The notes under the pieces: model-generated
Told to the model about the DNA's origin: nothing
The model's input: the letters and a program-made list of their open reading frames with translations, nothing else
The model's database searches: none
Assembly: GCA_947853665.1 (NCBI GenBank)
Contig: CANTXF010000048.1
Coordinates: forward strand, 1 to 51,980
From: an uncultured Deferribacterales bacterium
Lineage (GTDB): Bacteria; Chrysiogenota; Deferribacteres; Deferribacterales; Mucispirillaceae
Length of the DNA: 51,980 nucleotides
Direction: 5' to 3'
Made by a program: the position numbers and the translations under genes
In this document: positions 7,768-16,158 of the stretch, piece after piece
How the letters are laid out: each line of letters begins with the position of its first letter
How positions within the stretch are numbered: the stretch's first letter is position 1

Positions 7768-8862
7768 ATGCTCGAACTTAATATTAAAAAAAAATTGGGC
7801 GACGTTAATATAGACGTGGCTTTTTCTGCCGGAGCAAAGGGCGTTACCGCCGTTTTCGGCCAGTCCGGAGCCGGAAAAACGAGCGTGATAAATATGATAG
7901 CGGGGTTAATAACGCCCGATGAAGGGTTTATACGCTTTAACGGAAAGCCGCTTTTCGACGCGTCTCAAAAGATAAACGTTCCCGTACATAAAAGGGCGGT
8001 AGGGTATGTTTTTCAGGATGCGCGCCTTTTTCCCAACATGAACGTAAAAAGAAACCTTATGTACGGCTCCGGCAGGAGTTCCGGCCATGCCATAGCTCAC
8101 GGAATGGACGACGTCTGCTCTCTTCTTGGAATAGGGCATCTTCTTGACAGAATGCCGTCCCGCCTTTCCGGAGGGGAGAAACAGCGCGTAGCCATAGGCA
8201 GAGCGCTGCTCTCCAATCCTGATATGCTTCTTATGGACGAGCCTCTCGCTTCTCTCGACAGAAACAGGAGGCATGAGCTTCTGGACTATATCAGCGTCGT
8301 TTCACGGGATTTCGACATACCTATCATATACGTTACCCATGCGGTTGAGGAAATAGTAAAGCTGGCCGGTAATATGGCTCTTATGGAAAACGGCAGGCTT
8401 AAAAAATTCGGCGGCGCCGTAGATATTCTTAACGACCTTAATATATCTTCCGGGTATGAAGGCAGGGATTTCGGCGTTATATGCGAAGGCAGTGTAACAT
8501 CCTACAATCCGGAAACGGAGCTTGCCGTTATATCTTTTGGCGGAGGCAGCGTCGAAGTATCGTCCGCGCCGGTGGAGCCGGGCTCTGGCGTGCGTTTTAA
8601 GATAAACGCCATAGACGTTGTTTTATGCGCTTCAAAGCCGCCTGCGACAAGCGTGCGCAATATATATTCCGGCCCGATTCTTGATGTGGTGGAAAGAAGC
8701 AATCATTTTTCCGACGTTCTTATGGATATCGGAGTTCCTTTATGGGCGCGGGTATCCGGCCAGTCTTTAAGGGATTTGTCCATTAAAAGGGGTAAAAATA
8801 TTTACGCTCTTGTCAAAAGCGCGGTAATATCCGCCGGAATGGTGATAAATCCGCCGGAGTAA
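7768..8862 (+). CDS. modC: Molybdate ABC transporter, ATPase
   Basis: The 364-residue protein has Walker A GQSGAGKTS, the Q-loop VFQDARLFP, the signature LSGGEKQRVAIGRALL and Walker B LLMDEP followed by the H-loop TH. A C-terminal regulatory region of about 130 residues resembles the TOBE/Mop domain of ModC proteins. It powers molybdate import through ModB. Its ATG directly follows the modB TAA. No strong terminator was seen after it. Confidence 0.95.
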   Translation: MLELNIKKKLGDVNIDVAFSAGAKGVTAVFGQSGAGKTSVINMIAGLITPDEGFIRFNGKPLFDASQKINVPVHKRAVGYVFQDARLFPNMNVKRNLMYGSGRSSGHAIAHGMDDVCSLLGIGHLLDRMPSRLSGGEKQRVAIGRALLSNPDMLLMDEPLASLDRNRRHELLDYISVVSRDFDIPIIYVTHAVEEIVKLAGNMALMENGRLKKFGGAVDILNDLNISSGYEGRDFGVICEGSVTSYNPETELAVISFGGGSVEVSSAPVEPGSGVRFKINAIDVVLCASKPPATSVRNIYSGPILDVVERSNHFSDVLMDIGVPLWARVSGQSLRDLSIKRGKNIYALVKSAVISAGMVINPPE

Positions 8863-9243
8863 AAAATTCCGACGCCCTGCTTTTATTTTATAAGTCTGTA
8901 TATTTTTTAGCGCGGCTAACGGTAAGGTTATGGAAAATATTTATAATGCGGAGGCTTGCTCACGCCAATAAATAGTCTTGCCATAAGCGTTATCATATGG
9001 CGTTGTATGACGGCTTAGTCTTGATTTTGCTTTGCCCGCTGGTTTTATTACGAATGATTGTGACGCCTGATGAGCCGGCATTATAATTATCTGCAATAAC
9101 TGCCTGCGTCAGGATATAGCCGCGTTTTTTTATATCCCTTATTTCTTTGCTGCGGGCCGTTCTTTTTATCGTCAAAAAATATTGATTTAAATAAATTATG
9201 CTGTATCATCACTAAAACTACGGCGGGAACCGGAGCTGTTTAA
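8863..9243. other. Intergenic region without a supported gene
   Basis: About 380 bases between modC and ribBA. A 60-residue minus-strand open frame (8993-9175) has no clear ribosome site or recognisable motif and is not accepted. A short inverted repeat GCCATA/TATGGC lies near 8981-9003. A possible ribBA promoter, TTGATT (9182-9187) and TATCAT (9204-9209) with 16-bp spacing, is the only other signal. No FMN riboswitch was seen. Confidence 0.4.
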
Positions 9244-10332
9244 ATGAGTTACAATGCCAGAGCCAGCATAGAAGAAGCTTTAGACATAATAAAAAACGGC
9301 GGCATGGTCATACTGTGCGACGATGAGGACAGGGAAAACGAAGGCGACCTTGTTATTGCCTCCCAATTCGTTACGCCTGAAAAGATAAATTTTATGGCAA
9401 AGTACGGGCGGGGCCTTATATGCCTTGCCCTTACTCCTGAAAGGTGCGATAAACTCAATCTTCCTCAGATGACGGGAGATAACGGGTGCCGTTTCGGCAC
9501 AGCGTTTACCGTTTCCATAGAAGCCAAAGATGGCGTTACCACCGGTATATCGGCCTATGACAGAGCGAAAACGATAAAGGCCGCGGTTGACCCGGAAGCT
9601 TCCGCTTCGGATTTTGCAAGGCCCGGGCATGTTTTTCCGTTAAGGGCTAGGGAAGGGGGCGTTTTGGCGAGAGAGGGCCAGACGGAAGGTTCCGTGGATC
9701 TTGCAAGGCTTGCCGGGCTTTATCCTTCCGGCGTAATATGCGAAATAATGGACGACGACGGCAGTATGGCCCGTATGCCGGCTCTTGAAAAATTTGCGGA
9801 AAAGCACGGGTTAAAAATCGTTACCGTTGCCGATTTGATAAAATACCGCCTTGAGCATGAAGATATTGCGGAAAAAACTGAAACGGCGAAAATGCCTACC
9901 GCTTACGGCGAATTTACCATTACCGGATTCCTTAATAAGGCGGACGGCAGGGAAGCCGCCGCTTTGGTCAAGGGAGATATTTCCGGGGACGAACCGGTGC
10001 TTGTACGCGTCCATTCCCAGTGCCTTACGGGGGACGTTTTCGCTTCCGGCCTGTGCGATTGCGCTGAAAAGCTGCATAGCGCTATGAAAAAAATAGAGGA
10101 AGCGGGCAGGGGCGTTGTTCTTTATCTTTATCAGGATACTAGCAAAGCCGGTTTTTTAAGCACTCCGGAAGGCAATATAAACCCCCACGAACACAGGGAA
10201 AGGCGGCTCAAGGACTACGGCTTCGGCGCCGTTGTGCTTAAAAAGCTTGGGTTAAGCAAAATAAGACTGCTTACCGACAGTCCTAAAATAATGAAGTGTA
10301 TTTCGGCCTACGGGCTTGAAATAGTGGAATAA
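9244..10332 (+). CDS. ribBA: RibBA-type riboflavin protein with intact DHBP synthase and degenerate GTP cyclohydrolase II half
   Basis: Residues 1-200 match 3,4-dihydroxy-2-butanone-4-phosphate synthase, with the acidic motif DDEDRENEGDL and RPGHVFPLRA. Residues about 215-362 match GTP cyclohydrolase II: zinc ligands HSQC...CDC are kept. However, the EGRGIGL stretch reads DTSKAGF, the following segment is shortened, and the catalytic DxR before the DYG motif reads RLK. At 362 residues the protein is shorter than the usual 400. RibB activity is expected; RibA activity is doubtful. No other riboflavin gene is nearby and another GTP cyclohydrolase should exist elsewhere. Confidence 0.88.
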   Translation: MSYNARASIEEALDIIKNGGMVILCDDEDRENEGDLVIASQFVTPEKINFMAKYGRGLICLALTPERCDKLNLPQMTGDNGCRFGTAFTVSIEAKDGVTTGISAYDRAKTIKAAVDPEASASDFARPGHVFPLRAREGGVLAREGQTEGSVDLARLAGLYPSGVICEIMDDDGSMARMPALEKFAEKHGLKIVTVADLIKYRLEHEDIAEKTETAKMPTAYGEFTITGFLNKADGREAAALVKGDISGDEPVLVRVHSQCLTGDVFASGLCDCAEKLHSAMKKIEEAGRGVVLYLYQDTSKAGFLSTPEGNINPHEHRERRLKDYGFGAVVLKKLGLSKIRLLTDSPKIMKCISAYGLEIVE

Positions 10333-10341
10333 ACCTTTTTA

Positions 10342-10370
10342 AGGACGCCGGATACGCGTCCTGTTTTTTT
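10342..10370 (+). terminator. Terminator after ribBA
   Basis: AGGACGC pairs with GCGTCCT around a CGGATAC loop and is followed by seven T residues. Confidence 0.85.
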
Positions 10371-10398
10371 ATATACGCAGTAAGGAGAGTTTATTTTT

Positions 10399-10863
10399 AT
10401 GTTTACGGTGAGAGAATTCACTCGGGAAGATTTTGATTGCTATTGCCAAATGTCCGACAGATTTTACCGGAGCGGGGCCAGCATGACTACCGTTCCTCCG
10501 GAAAACTATGAGCATACCTTTGAAGCCTGTATGGCAAAATCGCCTTATTTAAAAGGATTTATTATCGAGTACGAAGGCAGGGCCGCAGGGTATCTTATAC
10601 TTACTTACACCTGGTACAACGAATACAGCGGCGAAACCGTTACGATTGATGAAATATTTATAGACGACGGATTCCGCGGGCTCGGAATAGGCACTAAAGT
10701 AATAGAGTGGGTGTACGATACGCATAAGGATTATAAGGGCATACAGCTTGAAGTCAAAAAAGACAATAAGCGGGCCATAGAGCTTTATCAAAAGCTGGGG
10801 TTCGAATTTATGGAATACGAGCAGATGGTGATAAAGCCTAAAGAAATATATCATAAAAAATGA
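10399..10863 (+). CDS. GNAT-family N-acetyltransferase
   Basis: The 154-residue protein has the GNAT acetyl-CoA motif A as IDEIFIDDGFRGLGIGTKVIEW, and motif B as EVKKDNKRAIELYQKLGFEF. This arrangement resembles acetyltransferases acting on amines or protein N-termini, but the substrate cannot be named. AAGGAGAG lies before the ATG. It sits alone between two terminators, so it is a single-gene unit. Confidence 0.88.
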   Translation: MFTVREFTREDFDCYCQMSDRFYRSGASMTTVPPENYEHTFEACMAKSPYLKGFIIEYEGRAAGYLILTYTWYNEYSGETVTIDEIFIDDGFRGLGIGTKVIEWVYDTHKDYKGIQLEVKKDNKRAIELYQKLGFEFMEYEQMVIKPKEIYHKK

Positions 10864-10870
10864 TTTTGCG

Positions 10871-10899
10871 CCGCCGGGTTTAGCCCGGCGGTATTTTTT
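10871..10899 (+). terminator. Terminator after the GNAT gene
   Basis: A perfect 8-bp stem, CCGCCGGG with CCCGGCGG, with a TTTAG loop, is followed by TATTTTTT. Confidence 0.88.
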
Positions 10900-10939
10900 A
10901 AAAATATCCAGACATATCAATAAATTACCAAACAGAATA

Positions 10940-10974
10940 TTTCCGCGGAAAAATATACCGTAACTATATGGTAT
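10940..10974. promoter_or_regulatory. Two dyads upstream of gadB
   Basis: A perfect 12-bp palindrome TTTCCGCGGAAA (10940-10951) is followed by arms ATACC and GGTAT (10955-10974) separated by 10 bases. They lie 115-150 bases before the gadB start in a 190-base intergenic region. They are candidate operators for acid or growth-phase control. No acid-response regulator gene is adjacent and no clear core promoter was identified. Confidence 0.3.
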
Positions 10975-11088
10975 TTCAGTATAAAATAAAAAATATCTTA
11001 TCTGTCAAAGTAATAGACCGCAAATAATCATTGAAAAATCTCAGCCGGCAGACACAATTAACCTACTAACCAGACAGGAGGTTAATAA

Positions 11089-12486
11089 ATGTTACACTTA
11101 AAAAAATCTATCAGGTACAACCTTAAAGATCAGCCTTACGGTTCCGAAGGAACGTCCGCCCCTCTCCCGAAATTTAAAATGCCTCAGGAGGAAATGACGG
11201 CGCAGGATGCGTATATAGGCGTTCATAACGAGCTGGTTCTGGACGGCAACGCTTCGCAGAACCTTGCCACCTTTGTCCAGACATGGGAAGAACCGCAGGT
11301 TCATAAGCTTATGGACGAATGTATAATAAAAAATATGATAGATAAGGACGAATACCCGCAGACGGCGGCTCTTGAGGAACGCTGCGTTCATATGATAGCG
11401 GATCTCTGGAACTCGCCTGAAGCCGCGAATACTCTGGGCACTTCCACCACCGGCTCTTCGGAAGCGGCTATGCTGGGCGGTCTTGCAATGCTCTGGAACT
11501 GGCGGGCGAAAATGAAAGCCAAAGGCAAACCGGCCGATAAGCCTAATATGGTTACCGGGGCCGTGCAGGTATGCTGGGAAAAATTCGCGCGCTACTGGGA
11601 TATAGAGCTGCGCCAGATTCCCATGGAAAAAAATCAATATACGATAACCCCCGAAAAGGTTCTTCAGTACGTCGACGAAAACACTATATGCGTAGTGCCT
11701 ACTCTGGGGCTTACTTTTACTCTGCAATACGAGCCTGTGGAGGCTATCGTCAAAGCGCTTGATAAGCTTCAGGCGGAAAAGGGCCTTGATATACCTGTCC
11801 ATGTGGACGGCGCCAGCGGAGGTTTTCTCGCTCCGTTTATAGAGGAGCAGAAAAACCTGGTATGGGATTTCAGGCTTCCGAGGGTAAAATCCATAAACGC
11901 GTCGGGCCATAAATTCGGCCTTGCTCCCGTCGGGGTAGGCTGGGTCGTATGGAGAGATAAAGCCGACCTTCCCGAAGGGCTGATATTTAACGTAAACTAT
12001 CTTGGCGGAAATATGCCTACCTTCAATCTTAATTTTTCCCGCCCAGGCGGGCAGATAGTAGCTCAGTATTACGATTTTATCCGTCTCGGCAAAAACGGTT
12101 ATTCCAAAATACAGAACGCTTCCTCCAAAACAGGCCGGTGGCTTGCCAAGCAGATTGTGGACATGGGATTATTTGAAATGCTTTATGACGGAAACGGCGG
12201 GATTCCGGGCTGCACATGGCGTTTTAAGGACGGAGTCAAAGCCGGATATTCCCTTTACGATCTCGCGGACAGGCTCCGTTCCAGAGGCTGGCTCGTGCCC
12301 GCTTATTCTCTGCCTTCTAACGCTCAGGATATAGTTGTGCAGCGCGTTCTCGTAAAGCAAAACTTTACTATGGATATGGCTTCCCTCCTTGTGGACGATA
12401 TTAAACGCTGCATAGATTATTTTGACAAGCATCCCGTAAGCAAGCCCCTTACCGAGCAGGAAGCCGGTTCTTTCAAACACAGCTGA
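11089..12486 (+). CDS. gadB: Glutamate decarboxylase
   Basis: The 465-residue length equals the bacterial GadB family (466 in Escherichia coli). The PLP lysine is Lys275 in SGHKFGL, with [14 protein letters not shown] and HVDGASGGF as substrate and cofactor motifs. The protein ends SFKHS, keeping the penultimate histidine that closes the active site at neutral pH in E. coli GadB. It converts glutamate to GABA, consuming a cytoplasmic proton. A strong site AGGAGG precedes the ATG. gadC follows about 100 bases later. Confidence 0.97.
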   Translation: MLHLKKSIRYNLKDQPYGSEGTSAPLPKFKMPQEEMTAQDAYIGVHNELVLDGNASQNLATFVQTWEEPQVHKLMDECIIKNMIDKDEYPQTAALEERCVHMIADLWNSPEAANTLGTSTTGSSEAAMLGGLAMLWNWRAKMKAKGKPADKPNMVTGAVQVCWEKFARYWDIELRQIPMEKNQYTITPEKVLQYVDENTICVVPTLGLTFTLQYEPVEAIVKALDKLQAEKGLDIPVHVDGASGGFLAPFIEEQKNLVWDFRLPRVKSINASGHKFGLAPVGVGWVVWRDKADLPEGLIFNVNYLGGNMPTFNLNFSRPGGQIVAQYYDFIRLGKNGYSKIQNASSKTGRWLAKQIVDMGLFEMLYDGNGGIPGCTWRFKDGVKAGYSLYDLADRLRSRGWLVPAYSLPSNAQDIVVQRVLVKQNFTMDMASLLVDDIKRCIDYFDKHPVSKPLTEQEAGSFKHS

Positions 12487-12519
12487 TATACGCGGAAGCT
12501 TTATACTCCGATTTTATAG

Positions 12520-12566
12520 CCGGGAGCGCGCGCTCCCGGGATTTTTATGCCGTCCGCATAGGACGG
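12520..12566 (+). terminator. Two hairpins between gadB and gadC
   Basis: A perfect 10-bp stem CCGGGAGCGC/GCGCTCCCGG (12520-12539) is followed by ATTTTTA. A second stem CCGTCC/GGACGG (12550-12566) lies before the gadC ribosome site. The first has the look of a leaky terminator or mRNA-stabilising element that would lower gadC relative to gadB. The immediate tetraloop-less centre means the inner base pairs open into a loop. Confidence 0.55.
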
Positions 12567-12585
12567 ATATCAAAGGTAGGTACTT

Positions 12586-14049
12586 ATGGCTACATCATCA
12601 AATAAGACGCTGAGCGTGTTCACTCTCGCCATGATAAACGTGGCGGCAATAGTGAGCCTGCGCGGATTGCCTGCGGAGGCGGTTTACGGCTTATCGTCGA
12701 TATTTTATTACGTTTTTGCCGCGGTATGTTTTCTTATACCGGTTTCTTTGGTCGCAGCGGAGCTTGGCACCGGCTGGCCCCAGAAAGGCGGCGTTTTCCG
12801 CTGGGTAGGGGAGGCATTCGGTCCCGGATGGGGATTTCTCGCTATATTTCTCCAGTGGATACAGAATACCATCTGGTTTCCCACGGTTCTGACTTTTGCA
12901 GCCGTTTCACTGGCGTTTATAGGAGTCGACAAAAGCTTCGACGTGGCTCTTTCCGGAAATAAATACTATACGCTTGCGATAGTTTTGCTCGTATACTGGG
13001 GCGCCACCATAATGAATTTTTACGGCGTCAAGCTTTCCGGCGCCATAAGCAAGTGGGGCGTTATAGTCGGAACCCTTGTTCCCGGAGCGATAATAATAAT
13101 TTTGGGGTTTCTCTACTGGATAACCGGTAATCCCGTTCAGATGCCGCTGCATGCCGGGGATCTTATTCCAGACCTTACTCATTTCGATAATCTTGCTCTG
13201 GCTGTCAGCATATTTTTGTTTTACGCCGGTATGGAAATGTCCGCGGTGCACGTTACCGAGGTGAAAAACCCTCAGGTAAATTATCCGAAAGCTATTTTTA
13301 CTGCGGCTATAATCACCGTGGTGCTTTTTATACTGGGTACTCTGGCCATAGGCTTCGTTATTCCGGAACAGCAGATAAACCTTACCCAGAGCCTGCTTGT
13401 GGCTTATGACGACGTTTTCTCTATATTCCACCTGAAATTTCTAGGGAGCATAATAGCGGCGTTTCTCGCTTTCGGCGTTTTCGGTCAGGTTTCCACCTGG
13501 ATTGCCGGCCCGAGCAAGGGCCTTTTGGCTGTGGGAAGGGCGGGTTACCTCCCTGTATGGCTGCAAAAGCGCAATTCACACGGAGTGCAGGTGAATATAC
13601 TTATCGTGCAGGCCTGCATAGTAACGGTTCTTTCCGTTATGTTCGTTCTCTTGCCTTCCGTTCAGGCCGCTTATCAGATACTTACCGCCTTGTGCATAAC
13701 TCTGTATCTTATAATGTATATTATTATGTTCTGCGCGTTTATCAAGCTGCGTTTCAGCCAGCCGGACGTTAAAAGGACGTTTACCGTTCCGGGCGGCGAA
13801 GCCGGTATGTGGATAGTAGGCGGCCTTGGCTTTCTCGCGTCGCTGACGGCTTTTATTTTCGGCTTTCTCCCTCCTGGGCAGATCGCCGTAGGCAGCCCGG
13901 CTAAATGGATTATTCTGCTAGTATTTGGCAACGCCGTAGGTATAGCTATTCCTTTTATAATATACGCGCTGCGCAAGCCTTCGTGGAAATCCTCCGACCC
14001 GGACGACCAGTTCGAGCCTTTTTCATGGGAAAAGCAAAAGAGCAAATAA
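12586..14049 (+). CDS. gadC: Glutamate/GABA antiporter
   Basis: The 487-residue APC-superfamily transporter has about twelve membrane segments, with GadC-type sequence such as GLPAEAVYGLSSIFYY and GWPQKGGVFRWVGEAFG. It exchanges external glutamate for GABA from GadB, exporting a proton equivalent. After the last membrane helix only about 25 residues remain, shorter than the C-terminal plug of E. coli GadC (511 residues), so pH gating may differ. AAAGGTAGG precedes the ATG. A bidirectional terminator follows. Confidence 0.95.
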   Translation: MATSSNKTLSVFTLAMINVAAIVSLRGLPAEAVYGLSSIFYYVFAAVCFLIPVSLVAAELGTGWPQKGGVFRWVGEAFGPGWGFLAIFLQWIQNTIWFPTVLTFAAVSLAFIGVDKSFDVALSGNKYYTLAIVLLVYWGATIMNFYGVKLSGAISKWGVIVGTLVPGAIIIILGFLYWITGNPVQMPLHAGDLIPDLTHFDNLALAVSIFLFYAGMEMSAVHVTEVKNPQVNYPKAIFTAAIITVVLFILGTLAIGFVIPEQQINLTQSLLVAYDDVFSIFHLKFLGSIIAAFLAFGVFGQVSTWIAGPSKGLLAVGRAGYLPVWLQKRNSHGVQVNILIVQACIVTVLSVMFVLLPSVQAAYQILTALCITLYLIMYIIMFCAFIKLRFSQPDVKRTFTVPGGEAGMWIVGGLGFLASLTAFIFGFLPPGQIAVGSPAKWIILLVFGNAVGIAIPFIIYALRKPSWKSSDPDDQFEPFSWEKQKSK

Positions 14050-14062
14050 GAAGTAATATAGA

Positions 14063-14087
14063 AAAACGGCCCTTAAAGGGCCGTTTT
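14063..14087. terminator. Bidirectional terminator between gadC and the exchanger gene
   Basis: AAAACGGCCC pairs with GGGCCGTTTT around TTAAA. A- and T-runs on both sides let it serve both convergent genes. Confidence 0.88.
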
Positions 14088-14089
14088 AT

Positions 14090-15313
14090 TTATAACTTTT
14101 TAGGCGTTTTTATTCCGTCTATCAGATGATAAAACTTTTTCGGATGGCGTATTATCAGGATAACGGAAAGCGCTATATAAATACCGCTGAAGATCATAAG
14201 CACAGAATCCCTTGCCTGCATGGCTCCGAATACCCCGTCGAACAGGTGGGCGTAAAGAGGTGACGCAAACTGGGCGAAAAACAATATTAAAAGGGAGAGG
14301 GCCGCTTTACGCCCTATAACAAGACCGCTGATTAAAGCAATGGCAAAAGCCGATTGAGACGCTGTAAGAAGCAGCTCATGCATTTGGTTGGTTCCAAGAG
14401 GCATATGGGTTACGGAGCCTGATGAAACCGCGTATACCATAGGTATCATGCCCACAAGCAGAGTCCACTGGTTCAGCTTGGAGGAGACAAGGCTTCCGAG
14501 GGCAATTCCGGCCTGGCCTCTCAATGCGAATGTTATGGCGATTATAAATTCCGGCGCTTCGGAAGCTATGGGAGCAAGCCACTGAACGAGAAGAAACTCG
14601 TTTATTCCCAAAAGTTTTCCGGAAGCTACCAGGCTTTCGCTGAATATTTCCGCATCCGCCAGTATTACGAGAGCGGCTATTGCAAAAAGGCCCCATGTTG
14701 CGGCTATCCGTTTCTTTTTTGGCAGGTTCGCTATGGCGAGAGCCGGCCCGGTTATTTCCTCGTCTACCACCGGTTTTTTTATGATAAGCCTTATATACAA
14801 TATAAATATGCCTATAAGTATAACCGAGTCGAAAAGATTGAGGCTTCCTTTAATCGGTATGGTAAAAGCGTAGCAGGTAGCTGCGGCCAGAAAGAATATT
14901 TCCGTTTTATGGTCTTCCTCCAGCTTAATTTTTTTGCGGTATTTCATCATAAATATAAGTATTACTACGGACCAGCCCACGCCTATAAGCAGCCTGTTAG
15001 CCCCTGTCATGTTGGCTATTGCGTAATGCACGTAATCGCTTTCCGGGTGCTGGCCCGCCATCCATGTAAAATACATATCTACGGCGTATTCCGGAAGGAC
15101 CGCTATAAGAGCCACGGCGGCTACGGCCACAGCCTGGGGAATATCCAGCTGCATTACTTCACAGCTCCACGTAAGTATAAACGACGCGCAGAAAATGGCT
15201 ATGGCGGTCAGCACTGTCATGGTAATAGGGTCTAGGTGGATATCGAATATCCTCAGGCATACTCCCGGTATCGTAGCCGCTACCGCCAGCATAAAGGGCA
15301 TAAAACCTTTCAT
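14090..15313 (-). CDS. NCX-family cation exchanger, probable manganese exporter
   Basis: The 407-residue membrane protein contains the two alpha-repeats of the Na+/Ca2+ exchanger superfamily. The first is ALIAVLPEYAVDMYF with GANRLLIGVGWS; the second is ASEAPEFIIAITFALRG with GSLVSSKLNQWTLLVG. Each keeps the ion-binding Glu. About eleven membrane segments are visible, with a cytoplasmic loop around residues 190-205. The gene sits behind a yybP-ykoY element, the Mn2+-sensing riboswitch, so Mn2+ efflux is more likely than Ca2+ transport. It is a single-gene unit. Confidence 0.85.
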   Translation of the reverse strand: MKGFMPFMLAVAATIPGVCLRIFDIHLDPITMTVLTAIAIFCASFILTWSCEVMQLDIPQAVAVAAVALIAVLPEYAVDMYFTWMAGQHPESDYVHYAIANMTGANRLLIGVGWSVVILIFMMKYRKKIKLEEDHKTEIFFLAAATCYAFTIPIKGSLNLFDSVILIGIFILYIRLIIKKPVVDEEITGPALAIANLPKKKRIAATWGLFAIAALVILADAEIFSESLVASGKLLGINEFLLVQWLAPIASEAPEFIIAITFALRGQAGIALGSLVSSKLNQWTLLVGMIPMVYAVSSGSVTHMPLGTNQMHELLLTASQSAFAIALISGLVIGRKAALSLLILFFAQFASPLYAHLFDGVFGAMQARDSVLMIFSGIYIALSVILIIRHPKKFYHLIDGIKTPKKL

Positions 15314-15353
15314 CTATCGCTCCGTAGAAATTTTTTGAGACGGAAGAGGCCAC

Positions 15354-15387
15354 AAAAAAAGACCTCCGGCATAAATGCCGAAGGTCT
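15354..15387 (-). terminator. Expression-platform terminator of the Mn2+ riboswitch
   Basis: On the minus strand AGACCT-T-CGGCAT pairs with ATGCCG-G-AGGTCT, followed by seven T residues. The 5' arm shares AGACCT with the 3' end of the aptamer, so metal binding would pull this arm away and allow transcription. Confidence 0.8.
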
Positions 15388-15472
15388 TGCTGTTGATGTC
15401 GTATCAATGGCAAAGCCAGCGTTTTACGCGAGTTTGTTGACTTTGCCCCGAGAGCTACTCCCCTTCAATCTG
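15381..15472 (-). ncRNA. yybP-ykoY family manganese riboswitch aptamer
   Basis: The minus strand reads AAGGGGAGTAGC, then GGGGCAAAGTCAACA, then GATACGACATCAACAGCAAGACC. These are the conserved parts of the yybP-ykoY motif, an Mn2+ sensor. It lies 65-160 bases upstream of the exchanger start and overlaps the terminator arm, giving an ON switch at high Mn2+. Confidence 0.85.
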
Positions 15473-15479
15473 TGGTATT

Positions 15480-15508
15480 TAATTAATTTATTATTTTTAT
15501 ATTGTCAA
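15480..15508 (-). promoter_or_regulatory. Promoter of the riboswitch-exchanger transcript
   Basis: A consensus -35 TTGACA (15508-15503) lies upstream of the aptamer. The -10 is AT-rich and not sharply defined; TAATTA stands at 17-bp spacing. Confidence 0.5.
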
Positions 15509-15624
15509 CGTATTTTTGGCTGTTTCCATAACCGTATGATATATAAGACTCTTTTTAATATGCTTCGATAGGTTCTTTGACATTTTAAAAAAGGCGTATA
15601 TGTTGAATCTGCGAGGTGTTTTAT

Positions 15625-16098
15625 ATGAAGTATCATGTTCGAGACTGGCTGAACGTTTTTATCATACTGATTTTCGCGCCGTTCTTTTTCGGGATATTAT
15701 ATATGGTGTTAAGCAGCTCCGTGATCGGGGCCGAAAGCGGCATGGTATATCTGTATATAATTTTTGCCGCGTTTTTATGGATTCTGGTAAATACCGCTGT
15801 GGGATATACGGTGGATAAAGAAAGTATGACCGTATCTTTTCCCGACGCATTTAATCTTTTGCGCAGAAAGGTCTGCCTGAAGGGACTTACATGCTACGAA
15901 ATATTGGGATTCGACGAATATGCCGTTTCCGACAGGGGCGTAGGTTTCAGAAAATTTAAAATCATACTTAAAGGAGATTTCGGCTCCGTTTATCTGATAT
16001 TCAGCAGGGAGGATACGGCCAGAGCGGTATATGCCGCTTTAAAGGAGTCTGTTCCCAGCTTCGGAGTGCGTGAAGGCGGCTGCCTGGTAAAAAACTGA
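15625..16098 (+). CDS. Small membrane protein with a PH-like C-terminal domain, function unknown
   Basis: The 157-residue protein has two membrane segments at about residues 10-30 and 37-58. A soluble region follows that resembles bacterial PH-like domains of membrane proteins (TVDKESMTVSFPDAFNLLRRKV ... VGFRKFKIILKGDFGSVYLIF). The ATG at 15625 is preferred over the GTG at 15616, because GAGG stands 8 bases before it. It is transcribed alone and ends before a terminator shared with the padR gene. No specific role is suggested by the neighbours. Confidence 0.65.
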   Translation: MKYHVRDWLNVFIILIFAPFFFGILYMVLSSSVIGAESGMVYLYIIFAAFLWILVNTAVGYTVDKESMTVSFPDAFNLLRRKVCLKGLTCYEILGFDEYAVSDRGVGFRKFKIILKGDFGSVYLIFSREDTARAVYAALKESVPSFGVREGGCLVKN

Positions 16099-16132
16099 AA
16101 CCGGTCCCCTAAAAAGGACTATTATCATAGAT

Positions 16133-16158
16133 AGGCGCGGCTTTTTTAGGCCGCGCCT
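16133..16158. terminator. Terminator between convergent genes
   Basis: AGGCGCGGC pairs with GCCGCGCCT around TTTTTTAG. It abuts the padR-like stop codon and ends the membrane-protein transcript as well. Confidence 0.65.

Noticed and set aside
8993-9175. 60-residue minus-strand open frame between modC and ribBA
   Set aside because: No ribosome site, no recognisable motif, and low coding character.
8863-9243. FMN riboswitch before ribBA
   Set aside because: The conserved AGGGNC/GGTGAAATTCC-type segments are not present.
12550-12566. CCGTCC before gadC as another MocR-type operator
   Set aside because: It is an inverted repeat forming a hairpin (CCGTCC/GGACGG), not a direct repeat with 23-24 bp pitch.
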